Source: a virus. Taken from it: DNA of 46,182 bases. Positions 19,818 through 27,184 of this stretch are shown piece by piece (within the stretch, counting starts at the first letter, position 1; each line of letters begins with the position of its first letter). The notes below the pieces were generated by a model. The model was not told the origin of the DNA and did not search any database. It saw only the letters and a list, made by a program, of their open reading frames with translations. A program made the translations under genes and the position numbers. The stretch covers positions 1 through 46,182 of the IMG/VR virus record IMGVR_UViG_3300020152_000006. One strand, written 5' to 3'.

Positions 19818-20270
19818 CTGACTACCATCCAGTACCGCGCGCTCGATCCGGCGCGCGTCGGCTTCATTGTGGTCCACTGTGCCGCGACCCGGCCCAGCCA
19901 AGACCTCGACGTCAACGACATCCGCCGGATGCACCTCCAGCGCGGCTTCATCGACGTCGGCTACCACTTCGTCATCAAGCGCGACGGCACGGTCCAAGAT
20001 GGCCGCCCGCTCGATCGCCAGGGCGCGCACGTCAGCGGCTACAACCACCTGAGCGTGGGCGTATGCCTGATCGGCGGCGTCTCCGAAGACGACGTCAACG
20101 TGCCCGAAAACAACTTCACGTCGGCGCAGTTCGCATCCCTGCGAACGCTGCTCGCCGACCTGAAGACCAACCACTTCCCGCACGCCGAGATCCTCGGCCA
20201 CCGGGACATCCCCCGCGTCCGTAAGGCGTGCCCGTCGTTCGACGTGCGCGAGTGGTGGGACAACGCCTGA
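19818..20270 (+). CDS. T7-lysozyme-like N-acetylmuramoyl-L-alanine amidase (endolysin)
   Basis: A zinc amidase of the T7 gp3.5 type. With M1 at CTG 19818 it has 150 residues (T7: 151). Zinc ligands are H20 (IVVHCAATRPSQ), H128 (LGHRDIPR) and C138 (KACPSFD), with Y49 (VGYHFVIKRDG) and K136 near the site. The only ATG/GTG-type start is GTG 19869, which would remove the first strand and two residues before the zinc histidine. CTG 19818 lies six bases after AGGAG and restores the full fold, so a CTG start is likely. It cuts the cell wall at lysis. In T7 the same protein also binds and inhibits RNA polymerase, which may apply here. Confidence 0.88.
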   Translation: MTTIQYRALDPARVGFIVVHCAATRPSQDLDVNDIRRMHLQRGFIDVGYHFVIKRDGTVQDGRPLDRQGAHVSGYNHLSVGVCLIGGVSEDDVNVPENNFTSAQFASLRTLLADLKTNHFPHAEILGHRDIPRVRKACPSFDVREWWDNA

Positions 20271-20280
20271 GGAGGCAAGC

Positions 20281-20487
20281 ATGGAGATCCAAGAAGAGCG
20301 GGAGGAGCGTAAGGCTCTGATGTTCTCCCAGAGAGAAATTGGCGCGGTATATCGCGACGCCGACGGCGACTTGGTCATCGCGGACGACGAAGAGGGGGTG
20401 GTACGGCTGAGTGATGGTTTCCGGTGGTCGCCGGGGCCCAATACCGAGCTGACTCCGGTCAACACGAAGCTAGTCGTCAAGTCGTGA
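20281..20487 (+). CDS. small acidic protein, unrecognised (68 aa)
   Basis: ATG 20281 follows GAGGAGGCAAGC, a very good ribosome site. The 68-residue product has a charged N-terminal helix (EIQEEREERKALMFSQREIG) and a beta-like second half (AVYRDADGDLVIADDEEGVV RLSDGF). It overlaps the nucleotidase gene by four bases. No family is recognised. Confidence 0.65.
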   Translation: MEIQEEREERKALMFSQREIGAVYRDADGDLVIADDEEGVVRLSDGFRWSPGPNTELTPVNTKLVVKS

Positions 20488-20963
20488 CCCAGACCCTCTT
20501 CCTGGACCTCGACGGTGTCTTCGCGGACTTCGACGGTGGCTTCCCGGCCATGTTCGGTTTCGACCATCGGGAAGCCGGCGACGAGGTCATGTGGAAGACG
20601 ATCAACAAGTACGGCACGTTCTTCCGGGATCTCCCGGTGTGCCCCGGGTCGCTCGAGTTCTTCGACTCGGTCAAGCACCTCGAGCCGATGATCCTGACCG
20701 CGTGTCCGAAGGACGACTTCGAGAACATCGCGCAGCAGAAGCGCGCTTGGGTGCGTGAGCACCTCGGCGACGACGTGCGGATCATCTACACGCCCGGCGG
20801 CAAGTCCAAGCCGCTCTACATGCACCGCCCCGGCGACATCCTGATCGACGACTTCGAGACCAACGTCCGGCGCTGGCGGAAGGCCGGCGGCCTGGGCATC
20901 CATCACACCGGCGACTTCTGGCTTACCCGAGTAGCCATGAACGAAGCCTACCACCGGAGATGA
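20484..20963 (+). CDS. HAD-superfamily phosphatase, 5'(3')-deoxyribonucleotidase-like
   Basis: A 159-residue HAD protein from GTG 20484. Motif I is FLDLDGVFADF (D8 nucleophile, D10). Motif II is the Thr of LTACPKDD, motif III the Lys of YTPGGKSKPLYM, and motif IV is DILIDDFETN. The small cap and size fit 5'(3')-deoxyribonucleotidases, which dephosphorylate deoxynucleotides. Next to primase-helicase and a dNTP diphosphohydrolase-like gene, it probably adjusts nucleotide pools. Other HAD substrates cannot be excluded. Confidence 0.75.
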   Translation: MTQTLFLDLDGVFADFDGGFPAMFGFDHREAGDEVMWKTINKYGTFFRDLPVCPGSLEFFDSVKHLEPMILTACPKDDFENIAQQKRAWVREHLGDDVRIIYTPGGKSKPLYMHRPGDILIDDFETNVRRWRKAGGLGIHHTGDFWLTRVAMNEAYHRR

Positions 20964-20964
20964 A

Positions 20965-22596
20965 ATGGCCGAAGATTCGACCTGCATCGGGCACGAGCCG
21001 TGTCCCGCGTGCGGATCGCAAGACAATCTCGCCCGCTACGATGACGGCCACGGCTACTGCTTCGGATGCCAGCACTACGAAGCCGGCCCGTCGGAGGCTC
21101 TGCCCGAACGAGGCGGCGGCGATGGTGGAGGACGGCGTGCGGAGCTTGTTGCCGGTGAAACCCTGGCGATCCCCTCACGCCGACTGACCGAGGAAACCTG
21201 CCGCAAGTGGGGCTACCAGGTCGGCAAGGCCCGGCATCCCAAGACCAAGCAACTCGAGCCCGTACAGATCGCGACGTACCGCGACGACGCCGGCCGCCCC
21301 GTGGCGCAGAAGCTACGCTGGCGCGACAAGGCGATGCAGTTCGTCGGAGAGCCTAAGAAGGCCGGTCTGTACGGGCAACACCTGTGGCGTGACGGCGGCA
21401 AGCGAGTCGTCATCACCGAGGGCGAGATCGACGCGCTGTCCGTGTCCCAGCTCCAGAGCAACAAGTGGCCCGTGGTGTCCATCCCGAACGGCGCCAGCGG
21501 GGCCAAGAAGTCCCTGTCGAAGGCCCTGGAGTGGCTCAACAAGTTCGACGAAGTCGTGCTGATGTTCGACGACGACGACGCCGGCCGCGCCGCGGTCGAG
21601 GAGTGCGCTCCGCTATTCCCGGCGGGGAAGTGCAAGGTCGCTCGGATTGACGGCTACAAGGATGCCAGCGAGGCCCTGGTCGCCGGTGACGGCAACCGCG
21701 TCATCGACGCCATGTGGGGCGCGAAGGAGTACCGGCCCGACGGCATCGTCGACGTCGACTCCGTGCTCACTCGGGCGCTCAAGAAGATCGTCCAGTCCGA
21801 CCTCCATTGGCCCTGGCCTTCGCTCGACCGGCTCACCTACGGGCGACGCCGCGGCGAGGTCTACGGCTTCGCGGCCGGCACCGGCATGGGCAAGACGACG
21901 CTGTTCAAGCAGATCCAGGCGCACATCCTGGTCGAGGAGAAGCTCCCGATCGGTGTGATCGCGCTGGAAGAGGCGACCCACCACACGCTCAAGACCGTGG
22001 CCGGCGTCATCGACGGCGTCCGCTACCACGTCCCAGGCGTGGAGTACGACGAAGAGAAGGCCGCGGCCACCATGCGTGCGTTGCAGGGTCGGCTCTTCAT
22101 GTACGACCACTTCGGCGGCGCGACCTACGAGACGGTGATCGAGAAGATCCGCTACATGCACCACGCCTTCGGCGTGCGTGACTTCTTCCTCGACCACCTC
22201 ACGGCCCTGGCCGCGACGATGGGCGACGACGAGCGCAAGGCGATCGACCTGATGATGGCCGAGCTGTCGGCGCTGATGATCGAGCTGGACTCCACGCTTT
22301 ACTACATCAGCCACCTCTCCACGCCGGACGGCAAGTCCCACGAGGAGGGCGGGCGCGTGCTAGAGCGTCACCTCCGCGGATCGCGCTCCATCGCGTACTG
22401 GTCGCACTTCATCTTCGCCCTCGAAGGCGACAAGCAAGACCTCGGATCACCGCGCGTCTTCCGGGTCCTCAAGGACCGCTTCACGGGCGACTCGAACGGC
22501 CTGACGTTTGGCCTGCAATACGAGAGGGACACCGGCCGGCTGGTCGAGTGTCCACTCGACGACGGACCGTTCCGTGACGAATCCGTTGGCTTCTGA
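20965..22596 (+). CDS. primase-helicase (T7 gp4-like)
   Basis: A 543-residue bifunctional replisome protein. The N-terminal zinc finger has C13, C16, C32 and C35 (PCPACGSQ ... YCFGCQHY). The TOPRIM primase domain follows with E152 in VVITEGEIDALS and the acidic MFDDDDAGR. The C-terminal RecA-like helicase has Walker A GTGMGKTT (K310), VIALEEATHH and the later block FFLDHLTALA, then ISHLS. It makes RNA primers and unwinds the fork as a ring (T7 gp4: 566 residues). The stop of the nucleotidase lies two bases before its ATG. Confidence 0.95.
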   Translation: MAEDSTCIGHEPCPACGSQDNLARYDDGHGYCFGCQHYEAGPSEALPERGGGDGGGRRAELVAGETLAIPSRRLTEETCRKWGYQVGKARHPKTKQLEPVQIATYRDDAGRPVAQKLRWRDKAMQFVGEPKKAGLYGQHLWRDGGKRVVITEGEIDALSVSQLQSNKWPVVSIPNGASGAKKSLSKALEWLNKFDEVVLMFDDDDAGRAAVEECAPLFPAGKCKVARIDGYKDASEALVAGDGNRVIDAMWGAKEYRPDGIVDVDSVLTRALKKIVQSDLHWPWPSLDRLTYGRRRGEVYGFAAGTGMGKTTLFKQIQAHILVEEKLPIGVIALEEATHHTLKTVAGVIDGVRYHVPGVEYDEEKAAATMRALQGRLFMYDHFGGATYETVIEKIRYMHHAFGVRDFFLDHLTALAATMGDDERKAIDLMMAELSALMIELDSTLYYISHLSTPDGKSHEEGGRVLERHLRGSRSIAYWSHFIFALEGDKQDLGSPRVFRVLKDRFTGDSNGLTFGLQYERDTGRLVECPLDDGPFRDESVGF

Positions 22597-22741
22597 ACCC
22601 ACGCTGCTGAACCTGGAGTGCCGCCTCGCGGCACTTCACCAGGACCGCAAGTTCCGCCCCGGGGATCCGTGGCACGTCCTATTCACTCCCGAGGAGATCG
22701 CCATGATGTTCAACAAGGAGCCGGCCGATGGCGGTCGGTGA
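22574..22741 (+). CDS. small protein overlapping the primase-helicase end (55 aa)
   Basis: A 55-residue frame from GTG 22574, overlapping the primase-helicase by 23 bases and the next gene by 14. The sequence looks protein-like (LLNLECRLAALHQDRKFRPG DPWHVLFTPEEIAMMFNKEP) with a helix and an amphipathic FTPEEIAMMF block. It fills the only gap between two firm genes in the same direction. Function unknown. Confidence 0.5.
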   Translation: MTNPLASEPTLLNLECRLAALHQDRKFRPGDPWHVLFTPEEIAMMFNKEPADGGR

Positions 22742-23366
22742 CGTCAACTCCAGCGCCCGCGGCTCGGGCGCGCGCTACAACGACGGCAAGCCGGACCTCT
22801 CGCTGATCCCGCTGACGATCGTGGCCGCGAGCTTCCCCGCCGCCGGCACGGTCGGCGCCTCGCTGAACCTCCTGGGCCTGTTCCAGGCGTCCGGCAACGG
22901 CGACCGCCTCCAGGAAGCGCTGTGGGAAGTCAACGGCCACTGGCGCGACGCTGCCCGCGTGTTCGAGTACGGCAAGAAGAAGTACGCCGCTTGGAACTGG
23001 GCGAAGGGCATGGCCTGGTCCATTCCGCTCGCCTGCGCCGCGCGCCATGCACTCGCCATCCTCGAAGGCGAGGAGACCGACCCCGAGTCGGGCCTCCCGC
23101 ACATCGGGCACTACATGGCGAACCTCGTGATGCTCGCGCACTTCGTCCGGTGGTTCCCGGAGGGCAACGACCTCCCGCCTCCGGAGCTGTTCCGCGAGGC
23201 GGGGCCGGTGTTCTCTCGCCACTCGCCCGAGGGCTTCGAGGAAGTTCTCAACCCGGCCCTTGTCCAAGAGAGAGCCCGAGACTTCGTCAACGGCGTCCTG
23301 GGCAAGCCGTCGGCACCCTGGCCGGCGTCGGCCTACTTCCCCCCGTACACCAACCCCGAGTCCTGA
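22728..23366 (+). CDS. dATP/dGTP diphosphohydrolase-like protein (MazG-like helical, DUF5664 type)
   Basis: A 212-residue protein with AAGGAG seven bases before ATG 22728. The blocks ARYNDGKPDLSLIPL, VFEYGKKKYAAWNWAKGM, ARHALAILEGEETDPESGLP and HIGHYMANLVMLAHF match the phage family named dATP/dGTP diphosphohydrolase N-terminal (DUF5664). The Glu/Asp/His residues in the last two blocks resemble the metal site of MazG-type all-alpha NTP hydrolases. It would hydrolyse dNTPs and adjust pools for replication. In some phages with 2-aminoadenine DNA related enzymes remove dATP, but no purZ-like gene is present here. The C-terminal third is not recognised. Confidence 0.65.
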   Translation: MAVGDVNSSARGSGARYNDGKPDLSLIPLTIVAASFPAAGTVGASLNLLGLFQASGNGDRLQEALWEVNGHWRDAARVFEYGKKKYAAWNWAKGMAWSIPLACAARHALAILEGEETDPESGLPHIGHYMANLVMLAHFVRWFPEGNDLPPPELFREAGPVFSRHSPEGFEEVLNPALVQERARDFVNGVLGKPSAPWPASAYFPPYTNPES

Positions 23367-23375
23367 GGAGGACCT

Positions 23376-23612
23376 ATGCAGAACCCGCTCTACACGATCT
23401 TCGGCCTCTTCATGGTCCGCCGGGTCGACTCCATCCTGTCCGCGCTGGCCGCCGCCGCCGACCGCCTCGAGAAGTCGGTCGAGCAGCACGACGGCCTGGC
23501 CGAGAAGTACGCGCGCGCCGCCAACAAGTTTTCGGCGATGCGTGCCGAGGCGGAGACCGAGGCCGAGCGCGCCCATCGCGTCGCCCAGCGCGTCCGCGAA
23601 CTCCTGAGCTAA
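23376..23612 (+). CDS. small coiled-coil protein, unrecognised (78 aa)
   Basis: ATG 23376 follows TGAGGAGGACCT. The 78-residue protein has a short hydrophobic start (LYTIFGLFMVRRVDSILSAL) and a long charged helix with many Ala/Glu/Arg residues (MRAEAETEAERAHRVAQRVR). It may be peripheral at a membrane or a coiled-coil partner protein. A strong terminator follows 21 bases after its stop, so it closes the first replication sub-unit. Confidence 0.65.
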   Translation: MQNPLYTIFGLFMVRRVDSILSALAAAADRLEKSVEQHDGLAEKYARAANKFSAMRAEAETEAERAHRVAQRVRELLS

Positions 23613-23633
23613 GGCACCACCGCAGTTCCCCCT

Positions 23634-23661
23634 AAGCCCGCTTCGGCGGGCTTTCCTTTTT
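23634..23661 (+). terminator. rho-independent terminator
   Basis: AAGCCCGC (23634-23641), UUCG-type tetraloop TTCG, GCGGGCTT (23646-23653), then CCTTTTT. A textbook host-type terminator, placed between the diphosphohydrolase region and the DNA polymerase region. It should trim host-polymerase transcripts and may only partly stop the phage enzyme. Confidence 0.85.
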
Positions 23662-23672
23662 CTGGAGGCCCT

Positions 23673-23837
23673 ATGACCCCCTACGACCACTGGAAGACCA
23701 CCGAGCCGGAGACCGAGGAAGAGCTGTCCCTCCGCCTGGCCCGCACGAATCGCCAGCCTACGCGCTCGCTTCCAGACCCGCACGGCGAGTGGGCCGACTA
23801 CGTCTACGACCCGCTGAGTCGCCAGGGCTTCGAGTAG
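23673..23837 (+). CDS. small protein before DNA polymerase, unrecognised (54 aa)
   Basis: A 54-residue frame from ATG 23673 with GGAGG five bases upstream. The sequence is acidic with a Trp/Tyr-rich end (TPYDHWKTTEPETEEELSLR; GEWADYVYDPLSRQGFE). Its stop shares one base with the GTG of the DNA polymerase (TAGTG), which shows translational coupling. No family is recognised. Confidence 0.65.
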   Translation: MTPYDHWKTTEPETEEELSLRLARTNRQPTRSLPDPHGEWADYVYDPLSRQGFE

Positions 23838-25720
23838 TGGCCTTCAAGCGCATGGTCTTCGACGAGGAGACCGACGGCTTCCTCGAAGAAGTCACCAAGA
23901 TCCACGTTATCCGCATGATCGACCGGGACACCGGCCGGCGCCTGCGATTCACCAACTACGACACCTACCATGACGGCTCACTGGTCCGCGCCGACGGCGA
24001 CATCGAAAAAGCCAGGGACATCCTGGCGAACGCCGACGTCGTCTACTCCGCGAACGGCATCAAGTACGACGAGCCCGTCCTCGACAAGCTCTACGGCTTC
24101 CGCTCGAAGTACCACTTCGACGCCCGCGTCGCCGCCGCGCTGATCTGGACCAACCTCAAGGACGTCGACTTCGGTCTGCTCCGAAGCGGCAAGCTGCCCG
24201 AGGAGTTCCAGAAGAAGGGCCTGATCGGCCGCAACTCCGTGGAAGCCTGGGGCTACCGCCTCGGCGAACACAAGGGCGACTTCGATCCCAAGGACTTCGG
24301 CTACACCTGGGCCACCGTGCCATTCCTTCGGGAGATGGACGACTACTGCGCGCAGGACTGCGAGACGCTCCTGAAGTGGCTCGAGAAGATCGAGTCCAAG
24401 AACTACTCGCCGGAAGCCCTGGACCTGGAGATGCGCGTCGCGCGCATCATCGCCCAGCAGGAACGCAACGGCTTCGCGCTGGACGTGGCGGCCGCCGAGA
24501 AGCTCCTGGCCGAGCACCAGAAGAAGCTCAACGAGCTTTCGGTCTCCCTCCAGGACACCTTCCCGCCGTGGGAGGTCATCACCAAGCGCGCCGTCTCGAA
24601 GGTCAACAACAAGAAGCTCGGCCGCGTCAAGGGTGAGGAGTACGTCGTCAAGAAGACGATGCTCTTCAACCCAGGCTCGCGAGACCACATCGCCGATCGG
24701 CTACAGAAGCTCCGCGGTTGGGAGCCCTCGGAGTTCACCCCCGGCGGCAAGCCGAAGGTGGACGACGAGATCCTGTCCGCGCTGCCGTTCCCCGAGGCGA
24801 AGAAGCTCTCCGAATACTTCGCCGTCGAGAAGCGCATGGGCCAGCTCGAAGCTTGGCTTAAAGCCGTGGGTCCCGATGGTCGCGTGCATGGCACCGTCAA
24901 CTCGAATGGCGCCGTCACCGGCCGCATGACGCACGCCTCGCCAAACGTGGCGCAGGCAGACAAGAGCGAGTTCATGCGTGCGTGCTGGATCGCGCCGCCC
25001 CCGAAGGTACTAGTCGGCTGCGACGCCGAGGGCATCGAACTCCGGATGCTCGGTCACTACATGGCGCCCTACGACGGGGGCAAGTATGCCGACGCCGTGG
25101 TCAACGGGAAGAAGGAAGAAGGCACCGACGTCCATACGCTCAACCAGAAGGCCATTGGCCTGAACGAGCGCGACGGGGCCAAGACCTTCATCTACGCGCT
25201 GATCTACGGGGCAGGGGACTTCAAGCTCGGCACGATCGTCTACGACGACATGACCGACGACCAGAAGGCGAAGTTCAACGCCTCCCAGGGTCAGCGCGAC
25301 CGGAACCTCGCCAAGCTCGGCAAGGCACGCCGCGACCGCCTGATGAAGAACCTGCCGGCGCTCGCCAAGCTGACTGACGCGGTGAAGTCCGCCGCCAAGA
25401 AGCGCGGCTGGCTCCGCGGCCTCGACGGCCGCCTGCTGCACGTCCGCGGACAGCACTCCGCACTCAACACCCTGCTCCAGTCGGCCGGTGCCGTGGCGAT
25501 GAAGCAGGCCCTCGTCATCCTCGACGACCAGATCGCCGACAAGGCCCTCTTCGTGGCGAATGTCCACGACGAGTGGCAGATGGAGACCACCCCTGACCAA
25601 GCAGACTTCGTCGGCCGAACAGCAGCCGACGCCATCCGACTCGCCGGTGAGCACTTCCAACTCAAGTGCCCCCTCGCCGGAAGTTTCGATGTTGGACCGA
25701 ACTGGGCTCACACGCACTGA
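23837..25720 (+). CDS. family A DNA polymerase with 3'-5' exonuclease (T7 gp5-like)
   Basis: A 627-residue replicative polymerase. The exonuclease domain has D9 and E11 (FDEETDGFLEEVTK), D95 (HFDARV) and D174 (CAQDCE). The polymerase domain has motif A GCDAEGIELRMLGHYMA (D396), motif B RDGAKTFIYALIYGAG (R445, K449, Y453) and motif C NVHDEWQ (H577, D578). It ends GPNWAHTH, as T7 ends GPNWAICH. The GTG start 23837 overlaps the preceding stop. The thioredoxin-binding loop of T7 gp5 is not clearly present, since the protein is shorter (T7: 704), so processivity may rest on another factor. The last 32 bases overlap a homing-endonuclease gene. Confidence 0.95.
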   Translation: MAFKRMVFDEETDGFLEEVTKIHVIRMIDRDTGRRLRFTNYDTYHDGSLVRADGDIEKARDILANADVVYSANGIKYDEPVLDKLYGFRSKYHFDARVAAALIWTNLKDVDFGLLRSGKLPEEFQKKGLIGRNSVEAWGYRLGEHKGDFDPKDFGYTWATVPFLREMDDYCAQDCETLLKWLEKIESKNYSPEALDLEMRVARIIAQQERNGFALDVAAAEKLLAEHQKKLNELSVSLQDTFPPWEVITKRAVSKVNNKKLGRVKGEEYVVKKTMLFNPGSRDHIADRLQKLRGWEPSEFTPGGKPKVDDEILSALPFPEAKKLSEYFAVEKRMGQLEAWLKAVGPDGRVHGTVNSNGAVTGRMTHASPNVAQADKSEFMRACWIAPPPKVLVGCDAEGIELRMLGHYMAPYDGGKYADAVVNGKKEEGTDVHTLNQKAIGLNERDGAKTFIYALIYGAGDFKLGTIVYDDMTDDQKAKFNASQGQRDRNLAKLGKARRDRLMKNLPALAKLTDAVKSAAKKRGWLRGLDGRLLHVRGQHSALNTLLQSAGAVAMKQALVILDDQIADKALFVANVHDEWQMETTPDQADFVGRTAADAIRLAGEHFQLKCPLAGSFDVGPNWAHTH

Positions 25721-26078
25721 CCTCTACTACCTCGCCGGTTTCTTCGACGGCGAGGGCTCCATCGGCGTCGCCGGCGCATCCCTGAGCGTCCGCGTCGTGA
25801 ACACCTACAAGCCGATCCTCGAGCGCTTCCAGAAGGCTTGGGGCGGGAGCGTCGACACCCACCGCAAAGGCGACGACAAGTCGCGGCTGTGCTGGGTGTG
25901 GCGCCTCTACGGCGACAACGCCGAGCAGTTCCTCAACGACGTCGTGCCCATCCTCCGGGAGAAGGCGCCCCAGGCATACCTCGGGCTCCACTTCCGCACC
26001 CTCCGCCCGAGCGACCCGGCCCGCGAATACACCCGCCGCGCCCTGAGCCTGCTCAAGAAGACGACCCACTTCACATGA
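25689..26078 (+). CDS. single-motif LAGLIDADG homing endonuclease
   Basis: A 129-residue protein from ATG 25689, overlapping the DNA polymerase end by 32 bases. The motif LAGFFDGEGSIG (residues 15-26, catalytic D20/E22) is a clear LAGLIDADG helix. RVVNTYKPILERFQKAWGGS followed later by CWVWRLYGDNAEQFLNDVVP is the usual beta-alpha body. One motif means it would act as a homodimer on a near-palindromic site. There is no sign of an intron or intein, so it is free-standing. Such genes spread by cutting phages that lack them, often at conserved genes such as the polymerase next door. The start of its frame is fused into the conserved polymerase end, which is unusual. Confidence 0.85.
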   Translation: MLDRTGLTRTDLYYLAGFFDGEGSIGVAGASLSVRVVNTYKPILERFQKAWGGSVDTHRKGDDKSRLCWVWRLYGDNAEQFLNDVVPILREKAPQAYLGLHFRTLRPSDPAREYTRRALSLLKKTTHFT

Positions 26079-26227
26079 CCAATCCGACGTTCACGTTTAC
26101 CGATCTACTCCGCATCCTGGCGGGCTTCCCGTTCCTCCTACTGGCGACCGGTGTGGCCTACGTCGCCGGGTTCGTCGTCGACGGACATCAGGGAGGCAAG
26201 AGGCTGGTAGAAGACCTCCTCCGGTGA
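26075..26227 (+). CDS. small single-span membrane protein (50 aa)
   Basis: A 50-residue product from ATG 26075 (ATGA overlap). One hydrophobic segment, LLRILAGFPFLLLATGVAYV to about residue 33, is followed by a short basic tail (GGKRLVEDLLR). It opens the lysis block and overlaps the next membrane-protein gene by four bases. It could be an antiholin, a small holin or a lysis-timing factor. Confidence 0.65.
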   Translation: MTNPTFTFTDLLRILAGFPFLLLATGVAYVAGFVVDGHQGGKRLVEDLLR

Positions 26228-26571
26228 TCGACGCAATCTTCCGAGCGCTCTCGCAAGTCGTCGCGCTCCCCCAGCCGGTCCTCGCGATGCTTGCGGGGAC
26301 CCTGATCGCCTGGGGAGTGACCCAGCGTCTCAAGTTCGCGATCCCCGCCGAGTGGTCGGCAAAGGCGCGCGAGGTGGCTACCCAGTCCCTCGCGTTCCTC
26401 ACCGGCTTCCTGGCGACGTTCGCGCTGTTCCCCTACACCAACTTCCCCGCCAGCCTCGTCGCCGCGTTCGTGGTCGGCCTATGGTCCCCCGCGCTGTGGA
26501 ATGTGTCGATGCTGCTGATCGGCTGGAAGTGGCCCACCCTCCGCGACACGCTGTCGCAGGCGAAGCGATGA
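26224..26571 (+). CDS. putative holin (three membrane spans)
   Basis: A 115-residue protein from GTG 26224. Three hydrophobic segments are visible: about residues 15-35 (LPQPVLAMLAGTLIAWGVTQ), 55-71 (SLAFLTGFLATFALFPY) and 75-100 (ASLVAAFVVGLWSPALWNVS MLLIG). The charged ends and size fit a class-I-like holin. Directly before an Rz/Rz1-type spanin pair it is the best holin candidate. The muralytic enzyme itself is 6 kb upstream (19818). The family call rests on topology and context. Confidence 0.6.
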   Translation: MIDAIFRALSQVVALPQPVLAMLAGTLIAWGVTQRLKFAIPAEWSAKAREVATQSLAFLTGFLATFALFPYTNFPASLVAAFVVGLWSPALWNVSMLLIGWKWPTLRDTLSQAKR

Positions 26572-26948
26572 ACCCCATCCGAATCCTCCAGCTCGTCCTC
26601 GCGCTGGTGTTGATCGGCGCCGGCGTGGCTGGCGTCCTCTCCTACCGACACCTCGCCTCCAAGGCGGCCACCGCCGATGCACGCATCGAGACCGCCGAGG
26701 CGAACGCGAGGCGGGCGGCGGAGAACGTGCGCCTGCTCCAGAGCCGCCTCGACACGCTGTCGGGGGAAACCATCCGCCGTGACGAGTTCGACGCCCACCT
26801 CCGCGCCGAGCGCGCCGTCGTCAACCGCAACCTGGACACCGCATCCCGTGAAGATCCGAGTGCTGCTGGCTACCTCCGCCAGCCTATTCCTCAGCGCGTG
26901 CGGGACGCTTACGCCGTGCCCCGAGCCGCCTCCGACACCGAACGCTGA
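26568..26948 (+). CDS. inner-membrane spanin (Rz-like)
   Basis: A 126-residue protein from ATG 26568. An N-terminal membrane anchor (PIRILQLVLALVLIGAGVAG) is followed by a long periplasmic coiled coil (AATADARIETAEANARRAAE; VRLLQSRLDTLSGETIRRDE) and a Pro-containing end. This is the layout of i-spanins, which bridge to an outer-membrane lipoprotein and fuse the two membranes at the end of lysis. The partner gene starts inside it at 26848 in another frame. A two-membrane spanin indicates a Gram-negative host. Confidence 0.75.
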   Translation: MNPIRILQLVLALVLIGAGVAGVLSYRHLASKAATADARIETAEANARRAAENVRLLQSRLDTLSGETIRRDEFDAHLRAERAVVNRNLDTASREDPSAAGYLRQPIPQRVRDAYAVPRAASDTER

Positions 26949-27144
26949 CCCGTTCCTCCAACCCACCGTCATCGAGTACGCGCCGTCGCAGGACTGCCCG
27001 AACGGCCCCTACGCCACGATGCAAGCGCTGATGGACGACCCGACGTCGACCACGCGCTGCATCCTGGATTTCGCAGGGGGCGCGGAGGATGCGGTCAAGC
27101 GAGCGAACGACGACAAGAAGAGTGCCAAGGAGGTGCTGAAGTGA
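26848..27144 (+). CDS. outer-membrane lipoprotein spanin (Rz1-like)
   Basis: A 98-residue reading from GTG 26848, starting inside the Rz-like gene in the +1 frame and overlapping it by 101 bases. The signal peptide VKIRVLLATSASLFLSAC has a lipobox ending at C18, followed by the Pro-rich TPCPEPPPTPNADP typical of Rz1 proteins. The frame is open further upstream, but that part is a shadow of the i-spanin. The C-terminal half (CPNGPYATMQALMDDPTSTT) is longer than in most Rz1 proteins. It would pair with the i-spanin across the periplasm. Confidence 0.75.
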   Translation: MKIRVLLATSASLFLSACGTLTPCPEPPPTPNADPFLQPTVIEYAPSQDCPNGPYATMQALMDDPTSTTRCILDFAGGAEDAVKRANDDKKSAKEVLK

Positions 27145-27184
27145 AGTACCTCTACCCTGGAGGTGTTGAAGTGAAGTACCTCTA
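27129..27184 (+). repeat. 30-bp tandem duplication carrying ribosome site and start codon
   Basis: GGAGGTGCTGAAGTGAAGTA (27129 onward) recurs with one change as GGAGGTGTTGAAGTGAAGTA (27159 onward), each followed by CCTCTA. The 26-base matched segments start 30 bases apart. Each copy has its own Shine-Dalgarno element and GTG, so the lipoprotein gene has two in-frame starts ten codons apart. Confidence 0.85.

Noticed and set aside
19869-20270. Amidase starting at GTG 19869
   Set aside because: It would remove the first beta-strand and leave the zinc ligand two residues from the N-terminus. The upstream CTG with AGGAG gives a complete T7-lysozyme length.
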